Below are positions 15,386-23,177 of a stretch of 27,172 nt of DNA, one piece after another (the stretch's first letter is position 1; each line of letters starts with the position of its first letter). The translations under genes and the position numbers were made by a program. The stretch comes from Myxococcales bacterium. Lineage in GTDB: Bacteria > Myxococcota > Polyangia > Polyangiales > Polyangiaceae. Location: NCBI GenBank assembly GCA_020430865.1, contig JAGQIY010000108.1:1-27172 (forward strand), given 5' to 3'. The notes beneath the pieces were generated by a model, which was not told the DNA's origin, did no database searches, and saw only the letters and a program-made list of their open reading frames with translations.

Positions 15386-16153
15386 TCAGCGTTGCTTCCG
15401 CGCTTCGAGCGCCAAGAGCTGAGACCAGAAGCGTTCGGGGTTGCCGAGCACGCTGCGGGTGATTTGGCAATGCGAGGTCTCTGCGGCGGTGATCCAGCGC
15501 AGGGGGACCGAATCGAAGGACAGCAGGCGCGCGCCGGGGAAGGTGAGAAAGATGGGGGAGTGGGTGGCGATGATGAACTGCGCCGAGTCCTTGCGCAGAA
15601 GCCTCGCCATGTGACCGAGCAACGCGAGCTGCCGCTGGGGGGAGAGCGCGGCTTCGGGCTCGTCCATCAGGATCAAGCCAGGGCTGAGCCAGGTTTCGAA
15701 CATCGCCAGGAAGGCTTCACCATGAGAACGCGTGTGGAGGGATCGGCCGCCGTAGCGCGCGTAGGCATTGGCCTCGAAGTCGGGGTCTCTCGCGCGCGAG
15801 TCGAGCAGGCTCGCGAAGTGCGCTTGAAATTCCGCACGAAAAAAATAGCCTTCTCGAGGGCGACGCTTGAAACCCGCGCGTAGGTGGGCCGCGAGCTCAC
15901 TCTGGGAGCCCGGAGCGTGGGTCGAACCCAGCTCGTTGCGACCGCCCCCGCCCACCGGCAGACCACTCAGCGCCGCGATCGCCTCGAGCACCGTCGACTT
16001 GCCAGAGCCGTTCTCTCCAACCAGGAAGGTGACGGGCGCCTCGAACTCGAGCTCGAAGTCTCGTAGGAACGGCAGGCTTCCGGGAAAGCGCCTGGGATCC
16101 AGCTCCGCCCCTTCGCGCAGTGTCAGCCGGGTGAGGAACGGAGCGCTGGCCAC
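15386..16153 (-). CDS. AAA/ABC-type ATPase (RecF/OLD-like, AAA_21-type)
   Basis: A 255-residue stand-alone ATPase domain. Walker A is GENGSGKST (46-54), the signature-like element is SHGE (143-146), Walker B is LILMDEPEAAL (DEPE 164-167) and the switch His198 is in IIATHSP. A signature-like SHGE and DEPE place it with the predicted ATP-binding proteins related to RecF, Rad50 and OLD nucleases. There is no nuclease (TOPRIM) domain and no long coiled coil. It is likely a cytoplasmic ATP-dependent dimer acting on nucleic acid or a partner protein. Some relatives belong to phage-defence or toxin systems; nothing here proves that. A small uncharacterised gene follows 28 bp downstream. Confidence 0.88.
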   Translation of the reverse strand: MASAPFLTRLTLREGAELDPRRFPGSLPFLRDFELEFEAPVTFLVGENGSGKSTVLEAIAALSGLPVGGGGRNELGSTHAPGSQSELAAHLRAGFKRRPREGYFFRAEFQAHFASLLDSRARDPDFEANAYARYGGRSLHTRSHGEAFLAMFETWLSPGLILMDEPEAALSPQRQLALLGHMARLLRKDSAQFIIATHSPIFLTFPGARLLSFDSVPLRWITAAETSHCQITRSVLGNPERFWSQLLALEARKQR

Positions 16154-16313
16154 TGTCCTGGTCCTAGCACGTTTTGGGTTCTGCGCCGTTGGCTACCCCG
16201 AACGGTTCGCGCTCGGGCTAGTGAGGCGAAGCAGTGATTCGCTGAGCAAGTCAACACAGCGTTTCCTCGTCTCGAAAAGGCGCACCAGGGCAGCGAACTA
16301 CGGAGACAGGACC

Positions 16314-17087
16314 CTAGTTCGCCAAGAGATCCAGGCACCAAAGGCCTTGGGGATTGTGGAAGAGGTCGTCCGGGGAATGACGTTCGTCGCTCACGTGGCG
16401 CAGGCGAAACTTCGGGGCGTCGGCCGCGATGCTGAAGGTATGGCCGTCTTCCAGTTTTGGAGATTCCTCGAGGATATAGAGGTTGAAGACGTTCAGGGTG
16501 TACGCGGCTTCGGTGTCCCGCACCGAGCGCGAGATCGCGCTGTCCGGTGAGCCGAAATGGTGCATTCCGCAAGAGTAGTAGTAGCGCTCGCCGCCGATCA
16601 GCGTGACGCAGGCGGAGTACTGATCGAGGCGCGTGCCGCCCAGCAGCTCGAACCAGTGCTCCCAGCTGTGCGCTATGCCACTGGACTCGACCTTGAGGGC
16701 AATGCCGCCCAGGTCGCGCAGCAGAGAGGTGAAGCGTTGGATGCGTTGCTGTTCCGCAGCGAAGTCCAAGGGGAAGATCAAGTAGACGACGCTGCGATGG
16801 TCCGCGACGGCTTCGAGGAGCGTGTCATCGAGGTGGCCTTGCCCGGCGATCTGGAAGGCTTCCCGCATGTGAGCGTCGGGGCCCTGGAAGTCCAGCTCGA
16901 CTCGCTCCCCGGTGGTGGAATCGGAGAGCAAGTGACCCACACACAGGAATCGCCCCGACGGCTGGTGACGTACCGCAGCCTGCAAGAACGCCGTGCGGTC
17001 TGCCCAGGGACCGGGAATGCACAGCACCAGTGGGTTGCCCATAGCCGAGAGCATCTCATGTTCTGCAAAGTCAGGCGCCCTTGTCAC
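16314..17087 (-). CDS. DUF4261-like protein, function unknown
   Basis: A 257-residue product from a GTG at 17087; ATGs at 17054 and 17042 are alternatives, none with a good ribosome binding site. The pattern CIPGPWADR at the N terminus, then a HRSVVYLIFPLDF strand, LGGIALKVESSGIAHSWEHW and a TLIGGERYYYSCGMHHFG stretch fits DUF4261-type proteins as I remember them. No signal peptide or membrane helix. The reaction, if any, is unknown. It is divergent from the beta-propeller lipoprotein gene (starts 32 bp apart), so the two share a promoter region. The 160 bp between its stop and the ATPase start hold no gene; I see only a short GCGAA/TTCGC hairpin there. Confidence 0.65.
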   Translation of the reverse strand: MTRAPDFAEHEMLSAMGNPLVLCIPGPWADRTAFLQAAVRHQPSGRFLCVGHLLSDSTTGERVELDFQGPDAHMREAFQIAGQGHLDDTLLEAVADHRSVVYLIFPLDFAAEQQRIQRFTSLLRDLGGIALKVESSGIAHSWEHWFELLGGTRLDQYSACVTLIGGERYYYSCGMHHFGSPDSAISRSVRDTEAAYTLNVFNLYILEESPKLEDGHTFSIAADAPKFRLRHVSDERHSPDDLFHNPQGLWCLDLLAN

Positions 17088-17119
17088 GCTCCGTCAGCTC
17101 GAGGCGATATGCTCGGTCA

Positions 17120-18802
17120 ATGGTGCGCTCGGGGGCGACGCGGCGGCTTGGTGGAGGGCTCGGCAGGTTGGGCTGGGTGAGCCTGGTGGCGCTGAGCGCG
17201 TGCGCCTGTGCAACGCCAAACCCGAAGACACCACGGAGACACTCGACACTGGTGGTTGCAACGAAGCCCGAGCCCGTGAAAGAACCGCGCGGTAACAACG
17301 CGCAAGCTGCGGCGCCAGAAGCCTGCGAGGCGGGAGGTGCGAAGCAGCTCCAGTTCTCGAACGACGGGAGTCTAGCCGCGCTGGTCCTCCAGGACCGCGT
17401 GGATGTGTACCCCACGTCGGACTGGAAGCGGTCTGCGACTATCGGGCGCGAACGAGGGCTCGAGTCGATGACGCTGACTCCCGACGGACGCTACTTGTTT
17501 CTGGCGATCCAAGCCGACGGTGAATCTCGGACTTCGCTCTCGCTCTCGGAGACCAAGACCGGTCAAACGATCTGGCGCGGTGCGACCGCGCTACCGCCGC
17601 TGACCGGCATGGCGGTGGTGGTCGCGCCGGACTCGAGCTGGTTCGCCTTCGCTGAGATCACCGAGGTGGACCAACCCCCGGTCGTGGAGTTGCTGTCCCT
17701 GCCGGGGCTAGACGAGCTAGGCAAGTTCGCTGTGCCGGGTCGGATCGAGCGGCTGAGACGTCCCACGTGGCACCCACGGGCGCTCCCACCTCCGAAACCG
17801 GCGCGCGGGATGCCGGGGATGAGCTTCAGCGTCCCCAACGGTCCGCCGGACTGGGGCCATGACGTGGTGACGAGGGATCCGGCGGCGTCCGTCGAGCGTC
17901 TTTCGGTCGGGGCCGATTCGAAGCATCTCCTGATTGGCTGGAGCGACGGCTCGACCTCGTTGATCGACGCGCGCGGTGCCAAGGAAGTCGCTGGGTTGGT
18001 CGGGTTTGGGGGTGAGTTCTCACCCAGCGGACGCTTCATCGCGCTGGGCAGGGTGTCTGGAGCAATCGCCCTCTACGACACCGAGAAGCGCCGCGGCACG
18101 TTGTTCTACGATCCGCTGTGTCAAGCGAACCCGTATCAGAGCTTCTCGAGCTTCAGCCCGGACGAGCGCCTGGTCGCGCTCGCAGGCAGCTCATTCAGGG
18201 TTTGCCTGGCGGAAACAACGAGCGCGAAGGGTAAGGGTTTGGTCCCGCCCCAGGTGCCGACCCAGGGAGCGTTCGAAGACGAAGGGTTCGCTCAGCCAGG
18301 CGCGTGGGTGAGCGATGGCTCTGGCCTGCTGGTCTCGCCCGGGATGGGAAAGCCCCTCGGCTTGTATGCGCTGGGCACTTCGAAGTTCACGCAGCTGAGC
18401 CGGGAGCTCAAGGCGGACGACCCGCGCGTGGACAACGCGAGCGCGGGCGTGATTCGACGGATGAAGGATCAGAGCCTGGTCGTCTTCAACTCCGGTGGGC
18501 GTCCGGGCGTCGAGATCGTCGGCCTTCAGGTGCACCCGCTCGCTCGCGGATCCTCGGATTTTTCACTGGCCGCCGCGAGCCCTGACGGCGAGGTCTACGC
18601 GCGACAGGAGGCGGGCGCAGTCGTCGTGAAGTCGACGCGGGGAGGAGGGGTGATCACGACGCTCGAGGGTGCGGGCTCACCAGCATTCGACCCCAGCGGA
18701 CGCTTTCTTCACACGACAGGTCCAGCTGGCGTTCGTGTGTGGAACGCGAGAAGCGGTGAACGGCTCTTCACGCTGCGCGCCTGTTCGAGCAACCCCACAT
18801 GA
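17120..18802 (+). CDS. Beta-propeller (WD40-like) lipoprotein
   Basis: A 560-residue protein from the ATG at 17120, with a signal peptide and lipobox LSAC (Cys28). Upstream frame to 17081 is basic and unnecessary. The rest shows repeating WD40/PD40-like blades with SPDG-type turns: LQFSNDGSLAALVLQ, LTPDGRYLFLAI, FSPSGRFIALGRVSGAIALYD, FSPDERLVALAGSSF and a final AFDPSGRFLHTTGPAGVRVWNARSGERLFTL. About seven to eight blades would fill the length. It is probably a surface- or periplasm-facing scaffold; partners are unknown. It is divergent from the DUF4261-like gene, with a 32-bp gap. Confidence 0.82.
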   Translation: MVRSGATRRLGGGLGRLGWVSLVALSACACATPNPKTPRRHSTLVVATKPEPVKEPRGNNAQAAAPEACEAGGAKQLQFSNDGSLAALVLQDRVDVYPTSDWKRSATIGRERGLESMTLTPDGRYLFLAIQADGESRTSLSLSETKTGQTIWRGATALPPLTGMAVVVAPDSSWFAFAEITEVDQPPVVELLSLPGLDELGKFAVPGRIERLRRPTWHPRALPPPKPARGMPGMSFSVPNGPPDWGHDVVTRDPAASVERLSVGADSKHLLIGWSDGSTSLIDARGAKEVAGLVGFGGEFSPSGRFIALGRVSGAIALYDTEKRRGTLFYDPLCQANPYQSFSSFSPDERLVALAGSSFRVCLAETTSAKGKGLVPPQVPTQGAFEDEGFAQPGAWVSDGSGLLVSPGMGKPLGLYALGTSKFTQLSRELKADDPRVDNASAGVIRRMKDQSLVVFNSGGRPGVEIVGLQVHPLARGSSDFSLAAASPDGEVYARQEAGAVVVKSTRGGGVITTLEGAGSPAFDPSGRFLHTTGPAGVRVWNARSGERLFTLRACSSNPT

Positions 18803-18913
18803 GGCGAACTCGTCCCCTCTCGAGGCATCGGGGTCGAAGGCGAAGCGGGTTCGGCACTTCCCGACGGTGACTGAAGCCTGGGCGCACCAGGGTGCACCGG
18901 CTAGGCTCGCGCA

Positions 18914-19504
18914 GTGCTGCTGTTCAAGAAGGAGTTCTGGGACGGGCTGACGGACGGCTCGATCACCCTCACGTTTCGGCGCTGGCAGAAGGCCCGGGTC
19001 AAGCCGGGTGGGCGCTATCGTTGTCATCCGATCGGCGTGCTCGAGGTGGATGACATCCGGCTGGTCCAGATCAAGGACATCACCGGGAAGGATGCCGAGC
19101 AGGCTGGCTTCGCGTCGCGGCAGGCGCTTGTGGATTACCTCGAGGAGCTGGGCGAGCTCGACGAGGACAGCGAGATCTACCGGGTGGCGCTGCATCACGG
19201 CGGCGATGGCGACCGCGTCCAGCTCGCCCTGGAGGACGACCTCACCCCCGGAGACGTCGCCGAGATCCAGAAGAAGCTCGAACGCATGGACAAGAAGGGC
19301 CCCTGGACGCGACTGACGCTGGAGCTGATCGAGGCGCAGCCCCGCACCGCGGCGTCGAAGCTGGCCAAGCAGGTCAAGCGGGAGACGGCGCCCTTCAAGG
19401 CGGACGTGGTGAAGCTGAAGAAGCTCGGGCTGACCCAGAGCTTCGAGGTCGGCTACGAAGTGGCGCCGCGCGGAAAGGCGTTCCTGAAGGCCATCCGCCG
19501 CTAG
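18914..19504 (+). CDS. ASCH-domain protein with C-terminal basic helical region
   Basis: A 196-residue product with GTG start. Residues ~1-100 fit the ASCH (PUA-like) fold: LLFKKEFWDGLTDGSITLTFRRWQKARVKPGGRY, then GVLEVDDIRLVQIKDIT and ALVDYLEELGEL. ASCH proteins bind or modify RNA or act on modified nucleosides (some are N4-acetylcytidine amidohydrolases); this one's activity is not known. The C-terminal ~70 residues (ASKLAKQVKRETAPFKADVVKLKKLGLTQSF) resemble a small winged-helix-like region seen after the domain in some proteins, which may bind nucleic acid. It stands alone between two lipoprotein genes and is convergent with the next. Confidence 0.8.
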   Translation: MLLFKKEFWDGLTDGSITLTFRRWQKARVKPGGRYRCHPIGVLEVDDIRLVQIKDITGKDAEQAGFASRQALVDYLEELGELDEDSEIYRVALHHGGDGDRVQLALEDDLTPGDVAEIQKKLERMDKKGPWTRLTLELIEAQPRTAASKLAKQVKRETAPFKADVVKLKKLGLTQSFEVGYEVAPRGKAFLKAIRR

Positions 19505-19528
19505 CGCTCGGATCCAGGGGTGCGGTGG

Positions 19529-20416
19529 CTAGTGGCCAAGCACCGACTGACCCGGCGGCACCACCTTGTGGAGGGTGAGTGGCGGAACGGTGCAGCGTCC
19601 GTCACTGCACTCCTTGGAGCGGCACTCCTCGCCAGACTCGCAGGAGGCGAAGCCGTGCTTCTTCTCCTGGCAGCGCTCGCCGTCGCAGTACGCGCCGCCT
19701 TCACACGGGTTGACCTCCCCCTGGACGCAAGCGGCGCCGATGGGGGTGTCCAGGAAGCAGGTCCCGTCGCAGTGCATGGTGTGATCGTGGCACGGCAGCT
19801 CCGATGAGCAGGCCTCCCCTGGCAGCGCAACCGCGAGGCACTCGAAGTCCACACAGACCAAGTGATCCGTCAGCTGGCAGACGCCGAACTCCAGATCGGT
19901 ATCCTTGATGGCGAGCACGCGCGACTGCTTCTCGGAAGATCGGGCGCAGGGCTCGCCTTCGCCGGCGGGGCGGTTGAGGCGACAGCGCCGCGGGGCGGGT
20001 TGCTCAGAGCGCGTACACGTGACCACTCCAGCGGGATGCCCGGCGCAGTCGCTGTCCGCGTCGCATTCCTCGCCAAGCTCGAGCAGCGGCGGGGGGCCCA
20101 CGCTCCAGGCGTCGGGATCATCGAAGCCCTTCGCGGGGTCCTTCCCGCCATCCATCTGGAGGCCAGTGTCCGACTCGCCGCCGTCGAACGCAGGACCGGC
20201 GTCTACTCCACCGCTCCCTGCTCCGGGCGAACCGGCGCTCGTTCCGCCGCTGCCTGCAACTGGAGATGCAGCGCTTCCGCCCGCCTCCGTGCTGGACCCG
20301 CCCGTTCCTGTGGTTCCTCTGTCCCCCGCGGGGGCTTCGTGGATGATCGTGCAAGCCGCGCTCAAGCTGATCACGCAGGTTGCGAGCGCGAGGCGGGAGA
20401 TATGCTGACGGGCCAT
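19529..20416 (-). CDS. Cys-rich lipoprotein with Gly/Ser linker
   Basis: A 295-residue lipoprotein: signal peptide MARQHISRLALATCVISLSAAC with lipobox SAAC (Cys22), then a Gly/Ser/Ala linker to ~residue 95 (GTGGSSTEAGGSAAS-like), then a body with about 20 cysteines. Repeated motifs are GEECDADSDCAGHP, GEPCARS, GEACSSELPCHDHTMHCDGTCF, GAACVQGEVNPCEGGAYCDGERCQ and FASCESGEECRSKECSDGRC. These are the short disulfide repeats common in myxobacterial surface lipoproteins. The binding partner is unknown. It ends 25 bp from the convergent ASCH gene. Confidence 0.85.
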   Translation of the reverse strand: MARQHISRLALATCVISLSAACTIIHEAPAGDRGTTGTGGSSTEAGGSAASPVAGSGGTSAGSPGAGSGGVDAGPAFDGGESDTGLQMDGGKDPAKGFDDPDAWSVGPPPLLELGEECDADSDCAGHPAGVVTCTRSEQPAPRRCRLNRPAGEGEPCARSSEKQSRVLAIKDTDLEFGVCQLTDHLVCVDFECLAVALPGEACSSELPCHDHTMHCDGTCFLDTPIGAACVQGEVNPCEGGAYCDGERCQEKKHGFASCESGEECRSKECSDGRCTVPPLTLHKVVPPGQSVLGH

Positions 20417-20518
20417 TAGAGCTTCATACGTTGGGGAAGCCGAATTTTCTGGCGAGTCTAGCTCGCGTTTGGCGCGCTGCGTGCAGCAGGCAAGCCGCGT
20501 TCTTGGGCGGAGATAGCC

Positions 20519-20704
20519 ATGAGGAAATGCTGTCCAAGCGGTGCTCGCCGACCTGGACGCGCAGGTCGGTCGGCAGGTCGCCCTGAACGTTGTATGCTCC
20601 AGGCGGGGAGGAACGTGGGAGTGGAAGGGCGTACGACGCGCGCTGCGATCCTGCGCGCGAAGAAGATGAAGCGAGCTGAGTGGGTGCCGGAAGACACCCT
20701 GTAA
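20519..20704 (+). CDS. Possible small ORF with a well-placed ribosome binding site
   Basis: A 61-residue Arg/Lys-rich product in the 299-bp gap between the Cys-rich lipoprotein and AraC genes. GGAG at 20509-20512 sits six bases before the ATG at 20519, which is better than for most genes here. Third-position GC is mixed and no family is recognised, so it may be chance or a gene remnant. The rest of the gap (20417-20518) has no coding feature I can support. Confidence 0.25.
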   Translation: MRKCCPSGARRPGRAGRSAGRPERCMLQAGRNVGVEGRTTRAAILRAKKMKRAEWVPEDTL

Positions 20705-20715
20705 CGAGCAGCCTG

Positions 20716-21744
20716 CTAGTGCGCTGCGACTCGCAGCTCCGCGCGAGCGACGGCAGGCGTCTTGCCGGTCCAGCGCTTGAACGCCCGGTGAAACGCCGAC
20801 GGTTCGGAGTACCCGAGGAGGTACCCGACCTCGCTCAGCGCGATCCGTGGATCCTCGAGGTAACGGTCGGCGAGCTGTCTGCGCAGGCTCTCCAGCACGG
20901 CGTCGAACTGGGCGCCCTCGTCTGCCAGGCGTCGCTGCAGGCTGCGCTCGCTCAGCTTCAGTCGAGCGGCGACTGCAGTGAGGCGCGCGTCACTCGGGTC
21001 GGCGGCCAGTGCCTGCGTCAGGATCCGCTGCACCTGCTCGGTGGTGCTCTCCGTCGGAGCGGGTCGTTGCGCGAGGAGCGCCTCGGCGTGGCGCTCGAGC
21101 AGACTCGAGAGCTTCGGGTCGGCGTTTGGCAGCGGACGCTGGACGACACTGCGCGGGATCTCCAGCGCGTTGCGCGGGCAGTCGAAGCTTGGCGCGACGC
21201 CGAACAGCGCGCGATAGCCTTCGAGGGAGCCGCCGCTCGGTGGCCCGTGGCGGAACTCGACTCGCGTGACCTCCACGCCGTGCCCGGCGATCTGACCGCC
21301 GATCACTATGATGGATGCGAGAGTGAACTCGGCGGCCTGGCGTGACTGCCTGAGCGGCTCAGGCAGGCCGTGCTCGATGCGCACGGATTCGTCGCGGTAG
21401 TCGAGCTCGAAGGTGGCGGCGTCGTGAACCAGGCGATTGTAGCGCTGGAGACGGCGAAGCGCGCCTTCGAGCGTCGGCGCGGTCCGCACCGCGTAGTCGA
21501 GCACGTCGAAGTCACCTGGGCGCACCCGCTTCGCCGCCGAGAGCCCGAACCAGCCGTCCCCGGTGATTCGCGCGGCTTCGTCCCAGAGCTGAGTCTCGAG
21601 CGCCAGCGGGATGCGGGCGTCGGGGTCCTCGGCCAACGCGGGATCGAAGCCAGTGTCGCGGCACAGGGCCTCTGCGTCCACACCGAGCGCGGCCGCGCAC
21701 TTCACCACCAGCGCGCCGACTCCTGCCGAGACTTCCGGTTGCAT
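20716..21744 (-). CDS. AraC-family transcriptional regulator (OruR/ArgR-like layout)
   Basis: A 342-residue regulator from the ATG at 21742-21744; a TTG at 21795 would add 17 residues. Residues ~15-205 are the arabinose-binding-domain-like region often paired with AraC in this size class (ALGVDAEALCRDTGFDPALAEDPDARIPLALETQLWDEAARITGDGWFGL). Residues ~245-335 are the double helix-turn-helix (LTAVAARLKLSERSLQRRLADEGAQFDAVLESLRRQLADRYL, then IALSEVGYLLGYSEPSAFHRAFKRWTGKTP). It is divergent from the outer-membrane protein gene at 21848 and may regulate it (inference). Its TAG stop lies in a 13-bp sequence identical to the right end of the 180-bp repeat. Confidence 0.93.
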   Translation of the reverse strand: MQPEVSAGVGALVVKCAAALGVDAEALCRDTGFDPALAEDPDARIPLALETQLWDEAARITGDGWFGLSAAKRVRPGDFDVLDYAVRTAPTLEGALRRLQRYNRLVHDAATFELDYRDESVRIEHGLPEPLRQSRQAAEFTLASIIVIGGQIAGHGVEVTRVEFRHGPPSGGSLEGYRALFGVAPSFDCPRNALEIPRSVVQRPLPNADPKLSSLLERHAEALLAQRPAPTESTTEQVQRILTQALAADPSDARLTAVAARLKLSERSLQRRLADEGAQFDAVLESLRRQLADRYLEDPRIALSEVGYLLGYSEPSAFHRAFKRWTGKTPAVARAELRVAAH

Positions 21745-21847
21745 CGTCGTTGCAGAAGCTGCCACGGCAGGGCCCCTGACGTCAGCGGTCAACACTTCCG
21801 GCGTCGGCTGTCAGCGCCGAATTCCGGGTCGGACCGATGTTCTGGGC

Positions 21848-22444
21848 ATGGAAAGCCTCACCAAGACCTGTTGCATCGGGCTCCTTGCGGCCCTCTCGCT
21901 CTGCTCGGCCAACGCCGTCGCCGCGCCTGCGACGCCGGGCCCCGTCGCGCCTTCCGCCTCCGAGACCAGCGGGCCGGAAGCCGACCTCGAGATCGACCCC
22001 ACCGCCTACGCCCTGGACGGCTACTCGTTGCACGTCGGCGTCAATGAGCATCACTGGCGCCTGGACCTCGGAGCGTTCGCCCTGGCGGTCCCTGAGTTCG
22101 TGCACGGCAACTCGGACTTCGCCGTGTCCTTCCACGGCTACGGAGCCAAGCTGCAGTATTTCTTTGGGGAAAATCACGCCGGTGGCTTCGTCGGCATGGA
22201 CGCCGGGCACATCCGCATGCTCGCCCAGCGCAAGGGGAGCGATCTGGCCACCACGGACGACAGCGTCAGCGTTGGTGTGCATGTCGGCTATCGCATCGAC
22301 ATCTTTCACGGATTCTATGTCAAGCCTTGGATCGGCGTGAGCTACGGCTTCGGGAGCGAGGACGTGACCCTCGGCGGCGAGACCCTCGAGGCGCAGCCGA
22401 TCACCGTGTTTCCAGCGATCCACCTGGGCTACGCCTTCGAGTGA
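21848..22444 (+). CDS. Outer-membrane beta-barrel protein
   Basis: A 198-residue product from the ATG at 21848. The signal peptide runs to about residue 26 (MESLTKTCCIGLLAALSLCS, then ANAVAA), followed by a Pro/Ser/Glu linker to ~48. The body has amphipathic strands with glycine and aromatic residues: GYSLHVGVNEHHWRLDLGAF, GYGAKLQYFFGE, GGFVGMDAGHIRML, VSVGVHVGYRIDI, FYVKPWIGVSYGFG and a final FPAIHLGYAFE. It is a small eight-stranded-type outer-membrane barrel. Divergent from the AraC gene 103 bp away. It resembles the barrel protein at 11278-11943 only in overall style. The 57 bp to the convergent lipoprotein gene hold nothing notable. Confidence 0.82.
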   Translation: MESLTKTCCIGLLAALSLCSANAVAAPATPGPVAPSASETSGPEADLEIDPTAYALDGYSLHVGVNEHHWRLDLGAFALAVPEFVHGNSDFAVSFHGYGAKLQYFFGENHAGGFVGMDAGHIRMLAQRKGSDLATTDDSVSVGVHVGYRIDIFHGFYVKPWIGVSYGFGSEDVTLGGETLEAQPITVFPAIHLGYAFE

Positions 22445-22501
22445 CTCGAGCGAGCCAGGGCACCTTCGAGGCGGAACATAGCTCGACTCTGGAGGCCAGC
22501 T

Positions 22502-23056
22502 TCACGGCGACGTTCCACCTCTCGGACAAGCTGCCGGCGCGACCGGAGCAGTCGGCAGCGTGCGGTCGAAGCGAGCGCTCAGCACCTTCAGGTGGTGGCT
22601 CTGTCCGGGCAGGGTAATGCCCTTGGGGCCTGCAAGTGCGCCGCCCGCCACGCCGACCGCCTCGTCCAGCTCGGCGGGATCCAGGGAGAGGTAGCCAGCG
22701 GCTCGGAGCTGGCGCTCCAGCTCGGCGCGGGTCCAGTCGCCGCCGCTCGACTTCAAGGCGGAGACGGTCCAGCTCGGCTTCGCCGTACCTCCCGGAAACA
22801 TCAAGCTGACTCGACCGCCACTGGGCGTCGTCGGACAGATCTGGACGAACCCGTGATAGGTGCTGGTCGTGTCTTCGCCGAAGTCCACGTGGCCGTCGCC
22901 CGCCACCTCCATGGTGAAGCCAGACTTCGGCGCTGCGTACCGTCCGTGGGTCCAGAAGTCGTAGCCGGAGCAAGCGATCAGAGGTAGCGCGCTGAGCGCT
23001 GCCATCAGACGCGGTACGTTCCGGGACGCGTGGCGAAAGTGTTCGAGCGAGAGCAA
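22502..23056 (-). CDS. Small lipoprotein, function unknown
   Basis: A 184-residue product with TTG start at 23054-23056, chosen because AAGGTG lies at a normal distance upstream and gives a signal peptide with Arg/His n-region and lipobox LIAC (Cys29). The ATG at codon 18 leaves too short a signal. The mature part, SGYDFWTHGRYAAPKSGFTMEVAGDGHVDFGED, then VQICPTTPSGGRVSLMF and AELERQLRAAGYLSLDPAELDEAV, is soluble-looking and I assign no family. The frame extends upstream to 23791 but that region is antisense to the peptidase. It is divergent from the M61-like gene (starts ~120 bp apart). Confidence 0.65.
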   Translation of the reverse strand: MLSLEHFRHASRNVPRLMAALSALPLIACSGYDFWTHGRYAAPKSGFTMEVAGDGHVDFGEDTTSTYHGFVQICPTTPSGGRVSLMFPGGTAKPSWTVSALKSSGGDWTRAELERQLRAAGYLSLDPAELDEAVGVAGGALAGPKGITLPGQSHHLKVLSARFDRTLPTAPVAPAACPRGGTSP

Positions 23057-23177
23057 GGCGTGTTCACCTTGAAGGAAAGCCGGGGCTGGCGCCACTGACG
23101 CTCGTGATAGGCTGACGTCGTACAGGCGCTGTGCAGAGGCGGCGAGGCCGCGGTGACGCGTGCTTGGGGGAGAGAGC

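Noticed and set aside
20537..20650. Protein kinase-like string VGRQVALNVV
   Set aside because: Ten residues, no following kinase motifs, and the frame is closed by stops on both sides.
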